NCBI GenBank assembly: GCA_000149265.1
Contig: CH003264.1
Span: forward strand, 1,595,664-1,659,663
Direction: 5' to 3'
Source: Ciona savignyi
Taxonomy: Eukaryota; Chordata; Ascidiacea; Phlebobranchia; Cionidae
DNA length: 64,000 bases
The notes beneath the pieces are model-generated. The model did not search any database. It was given only the letters and a program-made list of their open reading frames with translations, and was not told the origin of the DNA. Positions 49,601 to 58,600 of this stretch are shown here, piece by piece. Numbering within the stretch: position 1 is the first letter of the stretch; each line of letters opens with the position of its first letter. The translations under genes were made by a program, and so were the position numbers.

Positions 49601-52600
49601 TGATAACCTGTAGTAAACTACCAGTACCGAAACATGGCTCTGTGAGATGCTCCAAGCGAGACAGCTATGATTCAGAATGCATCTTTAGTTGCCAGGTACG
49701 TTAGATATTTTTTCTGTTCGTGTAATAGTGATTGCTAAAATGGTAGGTTTATAAAAGGATACTATCAGAGAACTATGTTCCACCTTCTCTCGGAGAGGCA
49801 ATGTTCTGTTTAAGTGTATTTGTAAAATGGTCACCATGCGGACCCAGCCATGGAGACATCCATGGTTTCAAACACCGAAATCGTATGCTCAAACAATTTG
49901 GGCTAAACCTCGCGTTCAAGTAATCAAACGACGGAATATTACCATTGTGTATTTATAGGAAGGTTATGCTCTATTTGGAAGCACAACGCGATCTTGTTCG
50001 GTCGATGGCACTTGGAGTGGGAAAATAACAACTTGTGAAAGTAAGTTTCGTTTATATATATTTTAACTCCATTCTAACGACCTGACTTAATACCATGAAT
50101 TTTAAAGAAACTACATGTCCGACCATTCCATACCCAAGTCATGGCAGAGCGATTTGTACAGACGACAACCACTATACTTCAAGCTGTCAATTTGTTTGTG
50201 AGGCGAGTTATAGACCGACTTATAACTTATTTATTTTCAACTTTTAAATTTAATTACAAATTGTATTGTTTTTGTGTTCACAGGTTGGTTTTAATGTTGT
50301 TGGATCACAAACTCGCGTTTGCCAGTCGGACGGCTCTTGGTCGGGATCACCAGTGAGTTGCGAAATTTCAACTTGTGCTGCATTGGAAGTTCAAGACAAT
50401 GGTCGAATAAGGTACAAAATATTATTCAACAAGCTATCTATCCCACGAACAATACATTAGCAAAGTTTATAATTGCTTTCGTTCAGATGTAATGATGGAA
50501 ATCATTTTGAGTCGACATGCCGTTTTACTTGCGAGATTGGATTCGAATTGGTGGGAAGTTTATCAAGAACTTGTTTGGAAACGACAGAGTGGAGTGGAAA
50601 AGCTACTTCTTGTCAACGTAAGTGTGGTAACTGTGAAAAGAATGATATTTTGTTTTGAAAAATAAAACATTTTGTAAAATTAAATTTTAAATTGTTTTCA
50701 CAGCTGTACACGAACTTATGTTTTTGATTTTTTATTCAGGCATTCGATGTGAAGAACTGACAGCGCCCAATCACGGACGTTTAAACTGCAGCAGAAACAA
50801 CTTCTACGCATCGCAGTGTACCTTCCAGTGCAATGTAATATTCTAATAACTTTCGTTTCTTGTAATTCATTAATTTATGTTAACATTAAACAGCAAGGAT
50901 ATGAACTATCTGGAAGCGTTAGAAGATCATGTCAACTGGATAAGCACTGGTCTGGCTTGGAAACATCATGTGAAAGTATGTATAGCTTTGAACTTGATAA
51001 TGCATTACAAAATAAAGTACATGCTTATAAACTATGTATTTTAGTGGTAACCTGCTCCGAGCAAACAGCTCCTGCAAATGGAAAAGTGACTTGTATAAGT
51101 GGAAACCGATTTGAATCTGATTGCCTTTTCGAATGTGACGTGAGTAGTCAGTTTATTTTGTAGAATCAAATATAAACTGCAACCTTTGGCTCGTATTTAC
51201 AGACGGGATTTTATATGATTGGTACGTCAGTTCGCACTTGTCAGGCCAGTCATACGTGGTCTGGAATCGAAGTATCATGTGCTGTCGTTAAATGTGGAAT
51301 TTTGACTCAGCCTTCTCATGGTTCGTTGAACTGTGATGCGGCTGACCACTGGAATTCAACCTGTGAAATCCAATGTGATGTAAGTTGTTTATTTTGACAT
51401 GATGTTATAACATACAACTAAAAATACACGTTTTTGTAGGAAGGTTACGTTTTAACTGGTAGCAGAATTCGAATTTGTGGTGTAGATCATGCTTGGACTG
51501 GATCTGCAGCTGTGTGTACAGGTAAGTTAATACAAACTTATACGACATACGAAATGTTATTAAAAACACCATTTCGTTTCAGCCGTAACTTGCCCAACAC
51601 TGCCTTCGCCAAGTAACGGCAGAAAGAAATGTACAGACGGCGATAACTTTGAATCAGATTGCAGAATTATCTGCGATGTAAGACAACAAAGCAATTTATA
51701 GTGACTTTTCTCTATCATGGTTACTTGATTTGATCTTAAAAATTATCATTTTAGGTTGGACATGACCTTGTTGGTACGAGAGTACGCACGTGCCAAGCAG
51801 ACGGTAGTTGGACTGGAAATGCAGTTTCTTGCGGAGTAGTGACTTGTGCCGTTCTTGAAGTCCCGGAAAATGGAAATATGAGGTTGGGTCATTATATAAC
51901 TGATTTTATTTAAATATAGAGATCGATGTCATCAAATGTCATCAAATTTCCGTACACTGTCAACAGATGCGAGGATGAAAATAATTTTGAATCCAAGTGT
52001 CGTTTCTCATGTAATGTTGGATACAATCTTCGTGGAAGCAAAACAAGAACTTGCCAGGAAGACGGAACCTGGACTGGCATCAGTTCATCTTGCAGAAGTA
52101 AGAGATCATATTATGATTTGGCTGATGATAACTTAAAACCTTTTATTAGCCCGGTAAGTCTGGTGGTTTAGTGCGTCGCCTTTCAGCCGAATGGTTCCAG
52201 GTACGAAACTAGTCGCTTGCCAGTCGGTTGTCTCCTTGGGCAAGGCACTTAACGAAAATTGCCTGAACCCAGCGGATTAATTGGTCCTACCAAATTGAAG
52301 GAACGTGTGAATCATATACAACACACCGCAATAGCTCCGGTAACCCGACGATGGGCGCGAGATGATCTGACGATTGCTCGTGTGTTAAGTCCCTTTGTTT
52401 TCCTATTCACGGGGATAAACATGCATATCCTATCCTAGCCTATTAACGTTTTTTTTCACCTAAGGGATCCGATGCGGAAAAACCGAAAGAATCCGACATG
52501 CAACTGTAAACTGCTCCTCCAACGACCACTATAACTCAGTATGCAGATACGAATGCAAACAAGGCTTTGACCTAGTGGGAAGTAGAACACGCACTTGTCA

Positions 52601-55600
52601 AGAGGACCATTTGTGGAGTGCACCAGTACCGGCATGTGAAAGTATGTTTTGTTATAAAATGTCCTGTTTGTGATAAAATGCCCTGGCAGAACTAAAATTC
52701 CAGATGCGTTTCTTCCCTATATCCTATAATAAAAAATGTAAATTACATCAACAAAAAAACACAAATTTTGATCCAGACCTATTACTATATATTTTGTTTT
52801 TTCTTATAATGTAAAACTACAAAAACAACCACTTTATAAATTTCTCTGTCGACACAGGTTCCAGGTGCGGATTGCTTGAGCCGCCGTCACATGGCTCAGT
52901 GAGATGTAGCAACGACGATTTCTTTACCTCGCAATGCGAGTTCGAGTGCGACGAAGGATACCGACTTTTAGGAAGTCCAATAACACTGTGCAAAGCCAAT
53001 CGCAACTGGTCGGCAAGGCAACCGTCGTGTCAATGTAAGATAACAATGGGCCACACTAACTTTTCGATATAAAACTGAAACTAGAAAATCAAAACTCAAG
53101 ATGTATGAACTGTATCATTTTTAAAGTTTATTTATACAACCGTATGTCGTTGGAATAGCAAATAAATCGAGTGCCAAGTGATCTATAGCATCTTAGAGGC
53201 CTAATCTAACTTCGATTATTTTGTAGTGATAACATGCGAGAATCTGTCGCCTCCATCGCATAGTCGGGTAGAATGCACTGATGGTTACAATTTCGGTTCG
53301 GTGTGCACGCTAGTAGTTGATGATGGTTTTGAAGTGGTCGGTGACGACACCAGAGTGTGTGGTGACGGAGACACTTATTTGGACTGGAAAAGAGCTTTAA
53401 GCATTCGTGGTGAGTTTTCAGCCGCTTTTGAGTCATTTCGTTTCCTAAAAAATACATATATAAGCAGGCCTACATACTACGTTGTTTAGTTTTTGTAATG
53501 TCTAATTATGTGACTAGTTCTCTAGAAGAAATAATTTCTAATTCGTTTTTACAAGTTTCATAGCCTATTATTCTTTTTATTTTGATATATAATCACTCCT
53601 AACCGAGACATTTATGTATTATTTCCAGCCAGGGACTGTCTGCCACTTACAGCACCTGAACACGGCAGCGTCGCCTGCACCAAGCAATCCTTTTATGACT
53701 CCGAGTGTCGATTTACATGTGACGTAAGTAAAGCATGCATAAAAAGTATCCATATTGAAACCAACAATATCTTTTTAATATTCGTAGATCGGGTACGTGA
53801 TGCATGGGTCAGAGTCGAGGCGGTGCGCTGCATCCGGTGATCAACTCTCTGTTCTAGAGTGGACCGGAACCACAACGTTTTGCAGAAGTAAGTTATTTGT
53901 GTTTGTCATTCCAATCATTCGTAACGAATTCCTTATTTAGTTATCCGCTGCCCGGTCATCAACGCACCAAACAACGGAGACGTTCGCTGCAACAACGAAA
54001 ATATTGTCAACTCAGTTTGCAGAGTTTCGTGCATGGAAGGTAACAACTAAACCTATTTTTTGAAACTCGAACATTTGGTATAAATTAGGCGTGACCGACT
54101 CCAGATAATCAGTTAAACTACAAATTAAGTAGCCTCGCATCGGAGGTATAATATACACGAAGTTACTGACTACGCTAATGCGTGGGTCAAAAATATCGCG
54201 AAAAGGAATACCAGCTTAACGGTATTTACCATATTATTCAGGATATGAACTTGTCGGCTCTCCAGTGAGGATATGTGAGGAATCTGGGGGATTTTCTGGC
54301 GTCAATGGCGTCTGCAATCGTGAGTGAATACATTTTAGAGTTGAATATGTATATATATGATTTAGGATACTTATTTTCGTTACAATGGTAGTTAACGTCA
54401 ATTTTAGGGTAAAACACGGGATATAGTTGTAATAACTTGTACAAATTGGAAAGTTGCTAAAGCTATTGCAATGTTTTTGTTTATATATTTAAAATATGAT
54501 CAGTTTATTTAAATTTATGCAAGGTAACGTCCGTTATGTGCCTTGGACATAAACACACAACGCACATAATGAGCCTAATAGGATCAAAATCAAATATGGA
54601 CGCTGTCGTTTTCTATTTATCTGTCCCAAAACCTTAGAAGTTGCTATTGGCTTTAGAAACAACATCTTAAAGAAATTATTGCAGAAATATCTTGCGGAGA
54701 ATTATCTGCCATCGACAACGGTTCGATTCGATGTGTGGGAAGCAACAATTTCCGATCATCTTGTGTCTACGTTTGTAATAATGGATTCAACCTCGTTGGA
54801 AGCGATTCTCGGAAGTGCTCGGCTACGGGAGAATGGACTAATAGTCCCCCCGTTTGCGAACGTTAGTAGATTTATTTTCTTTTTTATTTACATTAAACGT
54901 TTAGATGCATGTGGACTAACATATCTAATTTACATTCAGTTACAAAAATGTTACCCTTATGATCGCTTCCGTGTTTTACCCATATACTACCTCAATCAGT
55001 GGGTAGCTAAACAACTGTCGCTATAATTTATTCGAAACTGTGACAATGCGAAAACTGTGGCAAAAAAGTTTTAGACAACGACTGTATAAAGATCGTCCGC
55101 ATGGATTAAAATAAATCGCGTGTCATGTTTTAGCTGTATCTTGTCGACCGCTTCGGCCGCCGACCTTCGGCAACATGACTTGCACCGACAACAACATGTA
55201 CGATAGCAGCTGTACAGTCCAGTGTGCTAGTTGCTACGAAGTTGTGGGCTCGCCGAGAAGAACATGTCGAAGAGATGGACTATGGTCCGGTGACACAACG
55301 TCGTGCCAAGGTTTTTATTTATAGTTATGTAAAAGTATTTGATAATAATTTAAGTTATAATTTTAAACGACATTAACCGAATATTGATTCTGAGCAAAAC
55401 ACAAATGTTTTCCGCTATGAGATGTTCTCTTTTGTCATTTAGTGACGACATGCGTTCCACTGCGAGCGCCTCGCAACGGCGCTATGGATTGCGACGACAG
55501 CATCGACGAATGCGGCACGACGTGCAGTTTCACTTGTAGAAAAGGATTCACGCTTAGTGGAGAGGCTAGGAGAACATGCGGACATGATATGAGATGGTCC

Positions 55601-58600
55601 GGTGAAGCAGCTCAATGTTTGCGTGAGTCGTTGTCAAAATAGGAATATGACTTTTTGATGATGTTGTGCTGAAATAAAAGGATATTAATGTTACTACCCC
55701 GTGACTGCATGGGAAAATGTAAGAAACGTAACTAAATGGGTAATTGTCAGATTAATTCGCGCACACCGAAGGGGTTACCAGAGCAATTGCAGCGTGTTGT
55801 ATGTAATTAAGACCTCAATAAAGTGCCCCAAAATTTACTACAAACTCACGAGGCCAACCTTTTCCTGTTATCACTTCCAATAAAATAGGATCTGTATATT
55901 CTCCGCTGCCGAAATTTTCATTTTGTTCGATATCAAGCTGAATTATTTTATTTCTCGAATTTGTGACTTTGATTATAACAACCGTAACAGCCGTGCTATA
56001 ATCGCAGGAGCAAATTGTCCCCCGCTGAATGTAAATCCCGGGATAACATACAACTGCACCAACGAATCGAACATCGGAAGCAACTGTACGTTTCAATGCG
56101 ATAACGAAGCAACATTGCTTGGTTCAACTTACCGGGTTTGTTTGAACGATGGCACCTGGAGCAGATCCAATCCAGTTTGCAGAGGTTGGTCATTTAAATC
56201 CAAAGCCTGTGAGCGAACTACATATTTATGACACTTTGTATTTTTTCTAACCCTGGAAGCCATGGTTCTTAGAACAAACAACAATTCCCAATACAACAAT
56301 AAACAGTGAAGCGGTTGTGCTGCCTAACGGTTAATGTGAATAACTTATTTACATACTATATTTATAAAGAATCTAGAAATGGGTCCAATGTTCCAGAATT
56401 CAAAACTATACCCAGTTAAAACAACTATTAATAGTTGTGAGCGCTCCTCAATTTGTCATTCCGACCGAATCCTACAAACGTTTAAGCATACCCAATCGAT
56501 CATTTGCCTGTGTTACAACACTCTTTAGATATATATTTAGTCATGGTTTGAATATAAATATTATAATCCTATGAGGGAATCCTATCTCTTTATCTTTTCC
56601 GTTAAAGTGTATTAGCTAAAATGATTTTGTCTGTAGCTTGCAAAACTGCGGTCAGTGACGTCATATTCATCGTGGATGGAAGTTGGTCGGTGGGTGAGGT
56701 GAACTTTAGAAAAGCAAAGGATTTTCTCAAGGCGTTGGTTGAGCCCTTTGAAGTCGGGTTAGTCATTTTATATTTTAACTCCACCCTGTGTTGAATATAC
56801 AAGATATCAAGTGTTCTTCTTAGAGAACGCTTGTTTGAATGTTGGCTAACGTTAAAGGAGAAATATCATTTAAATGAGAAAATAAATTGTAAAATAACAG
56901 AAAAAATATCATTTACGCTTTACAATCTGGACAATTTTAGACCTTTTGTTTACATTTTAGCTGGGACAACAGCAGATTCTCAGTTGTTCAATACTCGGAC
57001 GATCCAAGGACTGAATTTTTAATGAACGATCATTTCACTGTTACTGATGTATTGAACGCCATTGACGCTATACCCTATAAAGGTAGAAGTTGTAATAATT
57101 ATGAAAATATCTATCGTGGGCATTGTACCTAAAAATGATTGTATACGTATAGCATGTTCATAAACGCTGTGTATAATACTTGGTTTCTCCGATACAGGCG
57201 GTAACACGAATACCGGAAAAGCTCTCTCGTTCAGCCTCTACACAGCACTATCGCCATCTAACGGAGCGAGGCCGTATGTAAACAAGGTCGCCCTGGTTCT
57301 AACTGATGGAAGGAGTCAAGACGAAGTTGGAAATCCTGCCAGGGAATTAAGACAAGCTGGGGTTAAGGTGATTAAAAAAGATGTTATATTTTACATTCGA
57401 TTTTGGTTTTTAAATTTTAAACTATTGCTCTATTTACAAAAATGTTTTAAGTTTCTTATTTGAGATTAACATGGACATGTGTTGGTTCGCTATAGATGAC
57501 AATTTTTAATTAAAAACTTTACATTAGTTGTCTCGCCTAGCCTTCCCGATTTAAAATTGTCTTTTCAAAAATAACATGTTATCTCATGCGAGTCATAGAA
57601 TTGTAATGAAACAACCTGTGATAGCTCTGGAAACCCAACTTTTTTTTACCGAGCCAAGTTTCGAAACCTTAATGGGCTCGTCACTAGGCCCGTTGTTTTT
57701 GTATAAGTTAGTATATGTATCGGTCGCAATAACCATTTGGCCACACGACCGTACGCTCTGGAAACCCAACTGTGGACACGTCGTATTCTGCCCATGTAAT
57801 ATCGCCCCCTGCGTGTTTTCATCCGATGACATTACCAGTATTTAAACCTTCTTAGGTTTTGACCGTTGGAGTTGGTGATGCCGATAAAAACGAGCTGAAG
57901 TCCATTGCCAGCCCTCCCTACGACACTTCCGTTTACCACGTCAGCAATTACGATTCAATCAGCGAAATTAAAACCCATCTTGCCGCTAAGTTGTGTGAGG
58001 GAGATGTAATCAGGGACAATAGATGTGGATGCCCCGCTGGACCTCCCGGTCTGCCTGGCCAAACCGGAGCACCTGTAAGTCTACTATATGTACCAACAAC
58101 TATCCACCATTTAACTTCCTTTTTTTACAGGGTCAAGCAGGTGTTTCTATAAAGGGGGAAAAAGGCGACGCCTTCAGCGTGGTGCATGTGGTATGTTTAT
58201 CTTCTAATTGAGCTTTTTTTCATCTTGGATTAGGATGACTCAGTTGATCCCCAGTGTTAAAAAACGGGGTGTGTTATATAACACTAATATTCATAAGGTT
58301 ACATTGTGTGTGGAAGCCGGGTTTCCAGACATATTACATTGTGTTTGGCTGGCAAAAGACCGAATCTAGCACTCCCAGTGATATTTAGTTTTTTTCGCTT
58401 TTGCGTTATATCATCAAATTTTAGAAAAAAACAATGAATATTCGAAATAAAAATTTCGGAAAACCACAGCAACTGGAATACTTCAAAATAAACCATGTCT
58501 AGTAGACTAGAGCGTGGCGGAACAAAACATCTAAAAATTGATGTGTTCTTTGCAGAACTACGAATCTCAAAGGATAACAGCGAGAAATGGTGATGGTTCC

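Noticed and set aside
44431-52097. Regularly spaced repeats considered as a CRISPR-like array
   Set aside because: The period comes from coding CCP exons and short introns in a eukaryotic gene; there are no identical short repeats with unique spacers.
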